A stretch of DNA of 64,000 nucleotides from Deinococcus carri. GTDB lineage: Bacteria; Deinococcota; Deinococci; Deinococcales; Deinococcaceae. This document shows positions 50,707-61,990 of the stretch, piece by piece (within the stretch, counting starts at the first letter, position 1; each line of letters begins with the position of its first letter). The notes under the pieces are model-generated. The model did not search any database. It saw only the letters and a program-made list of their open reading frames with translations, and was not told the DNA's origin. Location: assembly GCF_039545055.1 (NCBI RefSeq), contig NZ_BAABRP010000001.1, positions 186,001 to 250,000 of the forward strand, read 5' to 3'. Made by a program: the position numbers and the translations under genes.

Positions 50707-50712
50707 TAGAAT
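50707..50712 (+). promoter_or_regulatory. Predicted -10 box of the 50720 metallophosphatase
   Basis: TAGAAT followed by 7 nt and GTG at 50720; same wording as the nucleoside hydrolase promoter at 59782-59787. Confidence 0.5.
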
Positions 50713-50719
50713 GCGCCCC

Positions 50720-51556
50720 GTGCGCCTGGCCCTGATCGCCGACATCCACGGAAATGCTGACGCCCTGGGGGCCGTGCTGGCCGACGTGGACGCGCAGGGG
50801 GTGGACCGCATCATCGTGAACGGTGACGTGGTGAACCGGGGGCCGGATTCGGTGGAGGCGCTGGAGCTGCTGCTGGCGCGCGGCGACGTGACCTTTACCC
50901 TGGGCAACCACGACGATCTGGTGCGGCTGTGGCACGCACGCAGCGACACCCTGCCGGGGGACTGGTTCACCGATCCCTTCTGGGGCGCGACCGACTGGAG
51001 TGCGGCGCAGTTGGGCCGAGCGGGGCTGCTGCACGTGCCGCAGGACTGGCCCATGACCCTCACGCTGAGCGAGCCGGGCCTGCCCGACGTGCTGGTCGCG
51101 CACGGCACGCCTGCCCACTACCGCGAGAGCCTCAGCGAACGCACCGACCCCGCACGGGTGGCGGAACTGGCGGGCGGCGCGGGCGTGCTGGTCGGCTCGC
51201 ACATCCACCGTCCGGCGCAGGCGACCCGCGGCGGCGTGCTGGTGCTGAACACCGGGGCCGTCGGCGCGCCCGCCAATGGGGACCCCCGTGCGCAGTACCT
51301 CCTGCTGACGGCCACGCCCGTCGGGTGGGTGCCTGAGTTCCGCGCCGTCCCCTATGACCGCTCGGGCGTCCTGAGCCGTTTTGAGAGCAGCGGTCTGCTG
51401 GACACCGGCCTGAGCGCCGAGATCTTCCGCGACGAGATTCGCAGCGCCCGCAGCCTCTACACGCCTTACTGGATGTGGACCGAGGCGAACGCCCATCCCC
51501 GCAACGCCGACACCTGGGCGGCCTTCCAGCGCGAACATCTGCTGCCGCGCGGCTGA
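50720..51556 (+). CDS. Metallophosphoesterase family protein
   Basis: 278 aa. Calcineurin-like motifs: LALIADIHGNADAL (D-x-H at residues 6-8), VNGDVVNRGPDSV (GD), TLGNHDDLVRL (GNHD), VLVAHGTPAH (H), and VLVGSHIHRPA (GSHxH). An extra C-terminal helical region (about 215-278) includes WAAFQREHLLPRG. The protein opens like the paralogue at 26322-27050 (MRLAILGDVHGN). GTG 50720 is preferred over ATG 50711, because TAGAAT overlaps that ATG and is correctly spaced for the GTG; both are in frame. Substrate unknown. Confidence 0.88.
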   Translation: MRLALIADIHGNADALGAVLADVDAQGVDRIIVNGDVVNRGPDSVEALELLLARGDVTFTLGNHDDLVRLWHARSDTLPGDWFTDPFWGATDWSAAQLGRAGLLHVPQDWPMTLTLSEPGLPDVLVAHGTPAHYRESLSERTDPARVAELAGGAGVLVGSHIHRPAQATRGGVLVLNTGAVGAPANGDPRAQYLLLTATPVGWVPEFRAVPYDRSGVLSRFESSGLLDTGLSAEIFRDEIRSARSLYTPYWMWTEANAHPRNADTWAAFQREHLLPRG

Positions 51557-51575
51557 GCCGGCGAATGATGAGGGC

Positions 51576-51615
51576 AGTGCTCCGTTCGACAACCTTCCTG
51601 AGCCGAACGGAGCAC
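51576..51615 (+). terminator. Hairpin after the metallophosphatase gene
   Basis: GTGCTCCGTTCG (51576-51587) and CGAACGGAGCAC (51604-51615) are perfect 12-bp arms, 20 bp after the stop. There is no T-run. Confidence 0.6.
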
Positions 51616-51638
51616 CACTCTCGCTTCCCCATAGATCA

Positions 51639-51660
51639 GAAAACCGCCCGCAAGGGGCGG
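51639..51660 (-). terminator. Rho-independent terminator of the FAS1 repeat gene
   Basis: On the minus strand the stem CCGCCC / GGGCGG is followed by TTTTCT; 24 bp past the stop. Confidence 0.75.
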
Positions 51661-51683
51661 ACGGTCTCTGGCGAAAGGGAGGC

Positions 51684-54248
51684 TTAGCGGGCGGGGGGCA
51701 TCAGCACGGTGTCAATCACGTACAGCGTGCCGTTGCCCGTATCGATGCTCGAACCACCGGTGATGATCGCGTTGCCGATCATGTTGCGCTCGGGGTTGTT
51801 GGTGCGCGTCAGCGCGAGGGCACCACCCTGCACACTGGTCAGTTGCGGGCTGCTCGCCAGCGCGGTTCCCGTGATACGCCCCTGAACCACGTGGTACAGC
51901 AGGACCTGGCGCAGGCGGGCTGGGTCGGCGCTCAGGGCCGTCAGATCCGCCGGGGCCACCTTGTTGAAGGCCTCGTTGGTCGGGGCAAAGATGGTGTACT
52001 CACCGCTGGCAAGGGTGTCGGCCAGCCCGGCCTGACGGACCAGTTGGGCCAGGGTGGTGAAGCGCGGGTCGCTGGCGATCAGCGTGGCCAACGTGGTGTT
52101 GTTGGCCGAAGTGGTGCCGCTGGTCGAAGTGCTGCCCGTCACGGGAGGCGTCGTGGTAGTCATTGCCGCCGTCCCGGTTGTGGTGGTCGTGCCGGTCGTC
52201 GCAGTGCCCGTCGCAGGAGTGGTCGTCGTGGTACCGGTAGCAGCCGTTCCCGTCGCGGGGGTTGTCGTCGTGGTGCTCGTTCCCGCTGCGGGCGTCGTGG
52301 TCGTCGTTGCCGCCGTGGTGGCCGGAGCCGCCGTGCTGGACGAGGTCATGCCAGCCGGCATCAGCACAGTGTCAATCACGTACAGCGTGCCGTTGCCCGT
52401 ATCGATGCTCGAACCACCGGTGATGATCGCGTTGCCGATCATGGTGCGCTCGGGGTTGTTGCTGCGGGTCAGCGTCAGGGCACCGCCCTGCACGCTGGTC
52501 AGTTGCGGGCTGCCTGCGAGCGCCGTGCCCGTGATACGTCCCTGGACCACGTGGTACAGGAGGACCTGCCGCAGGCGGGCGGGGTCGGCACTCAGGGCCG
52601 CCAGATCCGCCGGGGCCACCTTGTTGAAGGCCTCGTTGGTGGGGGCAAAGATGGTGTATTCACCACTGGCGAGGGTATCGGCCAGTCCAGCCTGACGGAC
52701 CAGTTGGGCCAGCGTGGTAAAGCGCGGGTCGCTGGCAATCAGCGTGGCCAGCGTGGTGTTGTTGGCCGAGGTGGTGCCGCTGGTCGAAGTGCTGCCCGTC
52801 ACGGGAGGCGTCGTGGTGGTCGTTGCCGTCGCCGTGCCCGTAGCGGGGGTGGTGGTTGCGGGCGTGGCAGTGGTCACCGTAGCCGTGGTTGTCGTCGTGG
52901 TGGTAGCGGTGCCCGTCGCCGCCGTACTGGTATCTGCCGGGGTCGTGCTGGTGGAGGTCTCCGTCGTGGCTGCGGGCAGAGTCAGGCCGGGGGGCATCAG
53001 CACCTGGTTGATGACGTAGATGGTGCCGTTGCTGGCCGTGGTGACCGTTCCCGTCACGCCAGCCGTGCCGATCATCTGCATGTTGCCGTTCATGCTGGTG
53101 GGAAGGGCACCGCCCGCCATAGCGTTGAGGGACGTGCCGCTCGCAAGCTGGCCCGCGCTGACGCGGCCCTGCACGATGTGGTAGGACAGCACCTGCCGTA
53201 GCAGCTCGGGGTTGGCTTCCAGCGTCGCCAGGGTGCCTTCGGGCAGCGCGTCAAAGGCCTCGTTGGTGGGTGCGAAGATGGTGTAATCGCCGTCAGTCAG
53301 CGTCTCGGTCAAGCCCGCGTCGCTCAGCAGGTCGCGGAAGGTGCTGAAGCGGTCGTCCGCCACGATCACGTCGTACAGCGTGTTTTCCTGAACCGTCGTC
53401 GTGGCCTGGGCCGTGGTGTCGGTGGTAGCGGTCGCCGTGTCCGTGGCCGTCCCAGTGGTGGTATCGGTGGTCGTAGTGGCCGTCGTCGCGGTGCCCGTTG
53501 TCGTGGTGCTGGTCGCCGCGGTTCCGGTGGTCATCGTCGTACCGGTCGTGGTGGTCCCCGTAATGGTGGTGCCCACCGTGCTGCCGCTGACCGTCGCGCC
53601 GCTGAGCGGAAGGGCGGGAATCCGGCTGATGTCGGTGCCCATGGGCGCGGTGGGGGCCGCCGGAGCAGGAGCCGCCGGAGCCGGGGTGGTCGCCGTGGGG
53701 GCCGGGGCAGGGGTCATCGGCATGGGGGCCGTCGCCATCATGGCGGGGGGCACCAGAACCGCGTCGATCACGTGGATCACGCCGTTGCAGGCGGTGATGT
53801 CGGCGCGCGTCACGTTGGCACTGCCCACCATCACGCGGCTGCCGTTCATGCGGACGGCCAGGTTCGCGCCCTGCGAGGTCTTGATGTTCTTCACGCCCAT
53901 CACCTGACGGGCGGTGACCTTGCCGGGAACCACGTGGTAGAGCAGCACGCTGCCCAGCATGTCCGGGTCGTTGAGCACCTGGGCCAGCGTGTCGCTGGGC
54001 AACTTGGCAAAGGCCGCGTTGGTCGGGGCAAACAGGGTGTACTGCCCGCCCATCAGGGCCTGGGTCAGGCCCGCGGCCTCCACGGCAGTCCGCAGCGTGC
54101 TGAACTGCGGGTCGGTCATGACGATCTGCGCGATGCTGCGGCAGGTGGCCGGGGTCGTCGCGCGGGGAGCGGGCGCACCCGCGCCGCCAGCAAGAGCGGG
54201 CGTGGCGAGCATCAGGCTGAGCGTGATCAAGCTGGTCTGCTTCTTCAT
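51684..54248 (-). CDS. Secreted protein with four fasciclin (FAS1) domains
   Basis: 854 aa. Signal peptide (KKQTSLITLSLMLATPALAGGAGA). FAS1 domains lie at about 35-170, 300-430, 505-630 and 725-854, each with an H1 motif (LATLIASDPRFTTLAQLVRQAG) and H2 (YTIFAPTNEAFNKV). The linkers are almost pure Thr/Ala/Pro/Gly, likely flexible and possibly glycosylated. Domains three and four are nearly identical and arise from a 660-bp tandem DNA duplication. FAS1 proteins mediate adhesion. ATG at 54248 chosen because a signal peptide and an AGAGGTGA Shine-Dalgarno stretch fit it. The longer frame upstream lacks similarity. Confidence 0.9.
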   Translation of the reverse strand: MKKQTSLITLSLMLATPALAGGAGAPAPRATTPATCRSIAQIVMTDPQFSTLRTAVEAAGLTQALMGGQYTLFAPTNAAFAKLPSDTLAQVLNDPDMLGSVLLYHVVPGKVTARQVMGVKNIKTSQGANLAVRMNGSRVMVGSANVTRADITACNGVIHVIDAVLVPPAMMATAPMPMTPAPAPTATTPAPAAPAPAAPTAPMGTDISRIPALPLSGATVSGSTVGTTITGTTTTGTTMTTGTAATSTTTTGTATTATTTTDTTTGTATDTATATTDTTAQATTTVQENTLYDVIVADDRFSTFRDLLSDAGLTETLTDGDYTIFAPTNEAFDALPEGTLATLEANPELLRQVLSYHIVQGRVSAGQLASGTSLNAMAGGALPTSMNGNMQMIGTAGVTGTVTTASNGTIYVINQVLMPPGLTLPAATTETSTSTTPADTSTAATGTATTTTTTTATVTTATPATTTPATGTATATTTTTPPVTGSTSTSGTTSANNTTLATLIASDPRFTTLAQLVRQAGLADTLASGEYTIFAPTNEAFNKVAPADLAALSADPARLRQVLLYHVVQGRITGTALAGSPQLTSVQGGALTLTRSNNPERTMIGNAIITGGSSIDTGNGTLYVIDTVLMPAGMTSSSTAAPATTAATTTTTPAAGTSTTTTTPATGTAATGTTTTTPATGTATTGTTTTTGTAAMTTTTPPVTGSTSTSGTTSANNTTLATLIASDPRFTTLAQLVRQAGLADTLASGEYTIFAPTNEAFNKVAPADLTALSADPARLRQVLLYHVVQGRITGTALASSPQLTSVQGGALALTRTNNPERNMIGNAIITGGSSIDTGNGTLYVIDTVLMPPAR
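51696..52158. repeat. Tandem duplication inside the FAS1 gene, unit 1
   Basis: About 463 bp with near-identical sequence to 52356-52818, offset exactly 660 bp. It encodes FAS1 domain four and the start of the preceding linker. Confidence 0.85.
52356..52818. repeat. Tandem duplication inside the FAS1 gene, unit 2
   Basis: Encodes FAS1 domain three. Differences from unit 1 are scattered, mostly synonymous-looking substitutions, which points to recent duplication or gene conversion. Confidence 0.85.
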
Positions 54249-54480
54249 GAAATCACCTCTGGGTTGAACTGTCCGCTTCCCAATCTCTACCAAGGCTTCC
54301 CGGAAAGCAACCTGCGCCGCGATTCGGACAGAAGACCTAAACAATCCCCCGATTCGACTTGGGTTTCGGCTCATAGAAGGCTCATTGGAGAGGAGGTGAC
54401 GGCCGTACCGCCAAAAGAGCAGCGGCGAGCCACCTTGCGGGGGCCGCCGGGCTGGAAGTCAGTGTCTCTGGAAGCTGGCC

Positions 54481-57591
<3,111 letters not shown>

Positions 57592-57598
57592 GCCGCCC

Positions 57599-57604
57599 AG
57601 TGTA
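57599..57604 (-). promoter_or_regulatory. Predicted -10 box of ftsK
   Basis: TACACT with a 7-nt gap to the ATG at 57591. Confidence 0.6.
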
Positions 57605-57687
57605 CCTGAACCGCCGTCCCTGCTGGTCCGGTTGCTCCGCGCCCAGCGCGGTTTTCTGGGAAGTTGCCTCCGCCTCTCCCGGCCCCT

Positions 57688-57766
57688 CTGCGCGCCGCCT
57701 TCATCACGGTTTCTCACTCTGTTCGGCCTAGAAAGGCGCGGCAACCTTTCTGCGCCCCGCCCTAGA
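57688..57766. mobile_element. Partial, diverged CTAG-bounded element
   Basis: CTGCGCGCCGCC, then a diverged middle, then GGCAACCTTTCTGCGCCCCG and CCCTAG match the right half of the 36410-36539 element. The left half is missing. The terminal TAG is part of the -10 box of the next gene. Confidence 0.6.
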
Positions 57767-57768
57767 GT
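57763..57768 (+). promoter_or_regulatory. Predicted -10 box of the JAMM gene, partly from the repeat end
   Basis: TAGAGT followed by 6 nt and the GTG at 57775. The TAG is the terminus of the partial CTAG-bounded element. Confidence 0.5.
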
Positions 57769-57774
57769 GAGGGC

Positions 57775-58188
57775 GTGGCCCTGTTCCTGCCCTCCGTGCT
57801 GGTGACTGCCCTGTGGGCACATGCCGAACGTGAAGCTCCCCGCGAGTGTGTGGGGGCGCTGGGCGGGCACCCGGCCGGCGGGGAAGCGGCCGAAGCCGTC
57901 GCCCTGTACCCCCTCGCCAACCTGTCCCCCGACCCCGAGCGCACCTACCTGGCCGACCCCGGCCACCTGCTGCGCGCGCTGCGGGCGATGGAGGCGGGCG
58001 GCCTCACCCTGGTGGGCCTGTACCACAGCCACCCGCGCGGCCCGGCCTGGCCCAGCCCCACCGATGCCCGGCTGGCCGCGTACCCGGTGCCCTACGTGAT
58101 TGCCGACCTGCGCACCCGCATGCTGCGGGCCTACCGCCTGCCCGAGGGAACGCCGGTGCCGCTCCGGCTGGAAGGCCCCCATGCCTGA
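57775..58188 (+). CDS. M67-family JAMM/MPN+ metallopeptidase
   Basis: 137 aa. Prokaryotic JAB-domain protein with the full zinc motif: Glu24 in [10 protein letters not shown] and [17 protein letters not shown] (H84-S-H86, then Ser94 and Asp97). Bacterial members cleave isopeptide or C-terminal bonds, for example of ubiquitin-like sulfur carriers, or work in cysteine biosynthesis. No sulfur-carrier gene is adjacent. GTG start at 57775. It overlaps the P-loop ATPase gene by 8 bp, so they form a two-gene unit. Confidence 0.87.
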   Translation: MALFLPSVLVTALWAHAEREAPRECVGALGGHPAGGEAAEAVALYPLANLSPDPERTYLADPGHLLRALRAMEAGGLTLVGLYHSHPRGPAWPSPTDARLAAYPVPYVIADLRTRMLRAYRLPEGTPVPLRLEGPHA

Positions 58189-58699
58189 GGCGCGCATTCA
58201 CGCCCTGCACGGCTTTATCGGCAGTGGCAAGACCACCTTCGCGCGGCGGCTGGAGCGTGAGGTGCCGGGCCTGCGCCTGACCAGCGACGAGTGGATGGTC
58301 GCCCTGTATGGCCAGGACCCACCCGCCGAGCTGTTCCCGGTCTACCACGCCCGCGTGATGGCGGTCATGGAGGCGCAGTGGACCCGCGCCCTGGAACTCG
58401 GCGTGCCCGTGATTCTGGACCACGGCTTCTGGACGCGGGAGAGCCGGGACGCGCTGCGGGCGAAGGCGGCGGCGCTGGGGGTGCCCCTCACCCTCTACGC
58501 CCTGACGCTGCCGGAGGAGGAGGCGCGGCGGCGGGTGCGGGAACGAAACGAGCAGGTAGGGACGCTCTATATCGCGGACGCGACCTTTGAGCTGTTTCGC
58601 GCCCGCTTCGAGCCGCTGGGGGCGGAGGAGGAAGCGGTCCCGATCCCGTCTCCACGCTTCTCCCTTGAGATGGGTGATGCGGGTAGCCCTCCCATGTAA
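58181..58699 (+). CDS. P-loop ATPase/kinase-like protein (AAA_33 type)
   Basis: 172 aa. Walker A GFIGSGKT at residues 11-18, [12 protein letters not shown] (about 35-46), Walker-B-like [22 protein letters not shown] (about 82-103), and a lid [12 protein letters not shown]. This is the zeta-toxin/chloramphenicol-phosphotransferase-like group of small P-loop kinases; the substrate is unknown. ATG at 58181 lies inside the end of the JAMM gene. Confidence 0.8.
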   Translation: MPEARIHALHGFIGSGKTTFARRLEREVPGLRLTSDEWMVALYGQDPPAELFPVYHARVMAVMEAQWTRALELGVPVILDHGFWTRESRDALRAKAAALGVPLTLYALTLPEEEARRRVRERNEQVGTLYIADATFELFRARFEPLGAEEEAVPIPSPRFSLEMGDAGSPPM

Positions 58700-58721
58700 G
58701 AAAAGTGCGATGTGCACGGCT

Positions 58722-58745
58722 TTTTCTCCCGCAAGGGGAGAGGGG
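58722..58745. repeat. Short copy of the CCCCTCTCC hairpin core
   Basis: TCTCCCGCAAGGGGAGAGG resembles the central hairpin of the 157-bp elements. It lies between two convergent genes and contributes a TTTTTC on its left. Confidence 0.4.
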
Positions 58746-58823
58746 TGCCCGCCGCCAGGCTGCCCTCAGCCAGCAATCGGTCAGCTCTTGGCCCGAAGCC
58801 CGCCCCGCTGTCGGACTCTCCGC

Positions 58824-59774
58824 TCAGGGCAACCGCCCCAGCCGTTCCAGCAGCAGCTCGAAGAAGGCCGCGTCATCCACCCGCATCCCCACCTGCACGT
58901 TCGCGGGCTGGTCCGTCACGCCGTACAGGTCGCACACCGTCCGCCCGAAGTTCAGGCCCTCCTGCGTTTCCACCTGCACGTTCATGGGCTGCATCTGAAA
59001 GAGGTCAGGGCGCAGGACGGCGGCGACGGCGGCGGGGTCGTGGAGTGCCCCGCCCGGGAGGCCGTAGCGCTGGCGGTAGAAGCCCGCGTAGAAGGTGAGC
59101 AGTTCGGCACTGACGGTTCCCGCGCGGTTGCCCAGCGTCCGCAACCTCTCCACCCGCTCGGGCGTGGCGATGGCCTGCATGGTCACGTTCAGGCCGAACA
59201 TCCGTACCCTGGCCCCCGCCTCCAGCACGACCCTCGCTGCGTGCGGGTCGGCCAGCGCGTTGAACTCGGCCGCAGGGGTGCGGTTGCCCTGCGCGGTGCC
59301 GCCGCCCATCCACACGACCTCGCGCAGCAGGCCCGGCAGATCGGGGGCCAGGCGGAAGGCCAGCGCCACGTTCGTGAGCGGCCCGGTCGCCACCAGCGTC
59401 ACCTCGCCGGGCCGCTCGCGCACCGTGCGGATGATGAAATTCACCCCGTGTTCCGCCTCCGGGGCGCGCTCCGGTTCGGGCAGGTCGGAGGCGGGCAGGC
59501 CGCTGTCGCCGTGAACCTCCGGTGCTGTCAGGGGCACGCGGACGAGGGGGCGGTCGGCTCCGGCAAAGACGGGTACCTCTGCCCCCGCCTCACCCGCCAG
59601 CGCCAGCGTCACCCCGGCGTTGTGCGTGGTGAGCTGTAAGCCCACGTTGCCATGCACGGTCGTGACGCCCAGCACCTGCACCTCCTCCGGGCTGGCGAGC
59701 GCGAGCAGCCAGGCGATGGCGTCGTCGAGGCCGGGGTCGCCGTCCAGAATCACGGGGAGGGGAGCGGGGGTCAT
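58824..59774 (-). CDS. Inosine/uridine-preferring nucleoside hydrolase
   Basis: 316 aa. The calcium-binding N-terminal motif is VILDGDPGLDDAIAWLLAL (D-x-D-P-G-x-D-D). Further family blocks are VTTVHGNVGLQLTTHN, LVATGPLTNVALAFRLAP, REVVWMGGG, EFNALADPHAARVVL (N-x-x-x-D-P-x-A-A) and a final His/Asp region at LHDPAAVAAVLRPDLF. It hydrolyses nucleosides to free base and ribose, complementing deoD, deoB and hpt. ATG at 59774 is preferred to 59783: TAGAAT with a 7-nt gap precedes the former, and that box straddles the end of the CTAG-bounded element. Confidence 0.92.
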   Translation of the reverse strand: MTPAPLPVILDGDPGLDDAIAWLLALASPEEVQVLGVTTVHGNVGLQLTTHNAGVTLALAGEAGAEVPVFAGADRPLVRVPLTAPEVHGDSGLPASDLPEPERAPEAEHGVNFIIRTVRERPGEVTLVATGPLTNVALAFRLAPDLPGLLREVVWMGGGTAQGNRTPAAEFNALADPHAARVVLEAGARVRMFGLNVTMQAIATPERVERLRTLGNRAGTVSAELLTFYAGFYRQRYGLPGGALHDPAAVAAVLRPDLFQMQPMNVQVETQEGLNFGRTVCDLYGVTDQPANVQVGMRVDDAAFFELLLERLGRLP

Positions 59775-59781
59775 GGCGGGC

Positions 59782-59787
59782 ATTCTA
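59782..59787 (-). promoter_or_regulatory. Predicted -10 box of the nucleoside hydrolase, made at a repeat junction
   Basis: TAGAAT with a 7-nt gap to the ATG at 59774. The TAG comes from the element terminus (CTAG at 59785-59788) and the AAT from unique DNA. Confidence 0.55.
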
Positions 59788-60074
59788 GGGCGGCGCTCCG
59801 TTGCGTTGCCGCATGTCTCATACGGGATAAAGTTGATTCGCTGATATCAAGATAGCTTGCCTGCCCCCTCTCCCCCTGCGGGTGACTCGTAGAGCTGCGC
59901 AGCAGAGGGCTGGGGAGAGGGGGCGACCGGGCAGCTTGCACGCTTCCTGGATGCCAAGGACTCATTTTAATCCCGTCTCAGGCGTCCACTCCACTGCGCG
60001 CCGCCCTTTTTGCGTAACTCGCTTCGCTCGGAAAGGTTGCCAAAAGGCGGCAACCTTTCTGCGCCCCGCCCTAG
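59785..60074. mobile_element. CTAG-bounded MITE-like element interrupted by a second element (290 bp)
   Basis: CTAG at both ends; apart from a few substitutions, identical to the 130-bp element at 36410-36539 plus exactly 160 bp. The insertion follows GTCTCA at 59815-59820, and GTCTCA recurs at 59975-59980. The left end touches the promoter of the nucleoside hydrolase and the right-end CTA is the stop codon of the alpha-galactosidase. Confidence 0.85.
59821..59977. mobile_element. MITE-like element, CCCCCTCTCC family (copy 3, 157 bp), nested
   Basis: The ends TACGGGATAAAG and TTTTAATCCCGTC are inverted repeats. TCA duplicates flank it (59818-59820 and 59978-59980), extendable to GTCTCA if the last bases are counted as target. 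No ORF. It is the same length as the 45303-45459 copy. Confidence 0.85.
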
Positions 60075-61555
60075 GCTTCCCGCTCGCGGTAGCCGTGGGG
60101 CGGGATGCCACCCGCGGGCACATCCAGCAGGTTGAAGGTGCCGCGCGTGAAGTGCGTGACCGTGCCGCCGAAACTCTGGGTGAGGGTCCGGGGGCGTTCG
60201 GGCGTGCTGAGGCGCAGGCTGGCCCGCAGCAGCTCCAGTCCTGGCCCGTCCAGCAGTTCGATCGGGTCGCTGCTCGCGCGCAGGCCGCCCACCGTGTCCA
60301 GCAGGCCCAGCAGGGTATGGCGCTCGGTGTGCCCCAGCAGGCTGAGTTCGCGGCGGGCGATCATCACGTCGGGGTCGGGCTGATACCAGGCGTGCTGATA
60401 CCAGCGCGCGAGGCTGGTGTGGACCGCGTTGCGCGTGCTCGGCCCGCTCGCGTCGCCCAGCCAGAGGCGGCGGGATTCGTCGTCCCACAGGGGCGCGACG
60501 TCCGGCCCGGTCCGCATGGCGTCCACCAGACCGATGCTGGCGGCCAGCGGTGCGCCGCAGCCCAGCAGGAAGGCGTCCTCGCCCGCTCCTTCCCGCAGCG
60601 CCGTCAGCCCATTGCGATATGCCTGCGCCCGCCCCACGCTGGGGTCATGGCGCACCCCCGGCAGCGCCGCCCCGTACAGGAAATCCAGCTTGAGGTACGG
60701 GAAGCCCCAGCCCCGCACGGTCCGCGCCAGGTCACGCAGCCAGTCCAGCACCTCCGGGCGGGTCGTATCCAGCGTGAAGTACGGCCCGCCCCAGTTGTGG
60801 CCGACGGGGAGAGGGGAGCCGTCCTCGCCGCGCAGCATCCAGTCCGGGTGGTCCCGGAAGAGGCGCGAGGTGGGGGCGGCCAGAAAGGGGGCCAGCCACA
60901 GCCCCGGCGTGAAGCCCAGCTCCGCCAGCCGCGCGGGGAGATCCTGCACGTGGCCGCCGAAGGAGAGGCGCGGCTCCAGCCAGTCGCCCAGGTCGGCCTG
61001 GAAGCCGTCGTCGAGCTGAAACACGTCGAAGGGGAGGTCCAGCTCGCGGGCCAGCCGGGCGTTGTCCAGCACGGCGTCCAGCGTCACGTTCCGGTAATAC
61101 GAGTACCAGGAGCACCAGACCCGCAGCGGTGCGGGCGTGCGGGCGTTCATGCGGCGGCCCAGGTCGGCGCTCAGGCGTTCCACCGCCCCGATGACGTCCG
61201 GTGTCTCCTCCCAGGCGACCTCCACGGGCGGTCCCTCTAGGGTGCAGGTCACGCGCACGCCGTTCCCGTCCGCGCGGGCCTCCCAGTGCGTGAAGGTGGA
61301 GGCGGCATCCAGTGCGCAGCCCACCCAGCCGCCCCCGTCCGGGCGAATCAGGGCCAGCAGCGTATGGCTGCGCCACACCCCCGCCTCGCCGCTGGGCAGA
61401 AAGGCCGGGTCGTGTCCCTGCTGCCAGCGCCAGGGCATCAGCGGCACCGACTGGCGGTCGAGCAGGGGCCGCAGTTCCGCCTCGCTCCACGACTGGTAGC
61501 CGCTCACCAGCACGCGCAGGTCGGTGGGGGAGCTGGGAAGGGTCCATTCGGGCAT
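60071..61555 (-). CDS. Alpha-galactosidase, GH36 family
   Basis: 494 aa. Catalytic core (beta/alpha)8: [32 protein letters not shown] (substrate-binding Asp pair), the nucleophile Asp291 in [23 protein letters not shown], and the acid/base Asp352 in [11 protein letters not shown]. The N-terminal beta domain is shorter than in large GH36 enzymes (about 145 residues). It hydrolyses terminal alpha-galactosides such as melibiose and raffinose. No signal peptide, so it acts in the cytoplasm on imported sugars. ATG at 61555 (MPEWTL). The stop codon is contributed by the end of the adjoining MITE-like element. Confidence 0.92.
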   Translation of the reverse strand: MPEWTLPSSPTDLRVLVSGYQSWSEAELRPLLDRQSVPLMPWRWQQGHDPAFLPSGEAGVWRSHTLLALIRPDGGGWVGCALDAASTFTHWEARADGNGVRVTCTLEGPPVEVAWEETPDVIGAVERLSADLGRRMNARTPAPLRVWCSWYSYYRNVTLDAVLDNARLARELDLPFDVFQLDDGFQADLGDWLEPRLSFGGHVQDLPARLAELGFTPGLWLAPFLAAPTSRLFRDHPDWMLRGEDGSPLPVGHNWGGPYFTLDTTRPEVLDWLRDLARTVRGWGFPYLKLDFLYGAALPGVRHDPSVGRAQAYRNGLTALREGAGEDAFLLGCGAPLAASIGLVDAMRTGPDVAPLWDDESRRLWLGDASGPSTRNAVHTSLARWYQHAWYQPDPDVMIARRELSLLGHTERHTLLGLLDTVGGLRASSDPIELLDGPGLELLRASLRLSTPERPRTLTQSFGGTVTHFTRGTFNLLDVPAGGIPPHGYREREA

Positions 61556-61639
61556 GGCCCAGCGTGGCACAGCGGCGTGGGGCGGGGGGCCGTGAATGCC
61601 GCTTCACGCCCGGCACATGTGCCCCGCCGCCGCCACGCC

Positions 61640-61645
61640 TACCCT
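61640..61645 (+). promoter_or_regulatory. Predicted -10 box of the 61652 gene
   Basis: TACCCT followed by 6 nt and the ATG. Confidence 0.5.
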
Positions 61646-61651
61646 CCTGCC

Positions 61652-61888
61652 ATGACCGGACGCCGTGATGACGAACAGACCGACGTGGCCCTGCCCCAGC
61701 GCGCCACCGACTCCGAGAGTGCCACCGAGTCGACCTTTCCCACCCCGCAACAGAGCAGCGTCGTGCAGGACAGCCCCGGCAACCCCAACGTGACGCTGGA
61801 GGGCGGGAGCATGCTCGACGATCAGGGCAACTACCAGACCGGGGACGACATCGTCGACGACGAGGACGGCAGCGGCCAGAACAGCTGA
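61652..61888 (+). CDS. Small acidic, probably disordered protein
   Basis: 78 aa, very hydrophilic and rich in Asp, Glu, Ser, Thr, Gln, Asn and Gly, with no hydrophobic core (ATDSESATESTF, DDIVDDEDGSG). The composition resembles hydrophilin or desiccation-protective proteins, but it lacks LEA repeat motifs. No family recognised. It has its own promoter box and a strong terminator, which supports a real, possibly abundant product. Confidence 0.65.
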   Translation: MTGRRDDEQTDVALPQRATDSESATESTFPTPQQSSVVQDSPGNPNVTLEGGSMLDDQGNYQTGDDIVDDEDGSGQNS

Positions 61889-61916
61889 GGGCAGAACGGC
61901 TGAGGGTGGCTGCTCT

Positions 61917-61960
61917 AGCAGCGCCCCGCTCCGGACTCCGGGCGGGGCGCTGCTTTCTGG
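61917..61960 (+). terminator. Rho-independent terminator of the acidic protein gene
   Basis: A perfect 13-bp stem, AGCAGCGCCCCGC / GCGGGGCGCTGCT, with a 12-nt loop, then TTCTGGCTTTTTG. Confidence 0.85.
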
Positions 61961-61990
61961 CTTTTTGTGCGGGACTTCAGGCCCAGGGCG

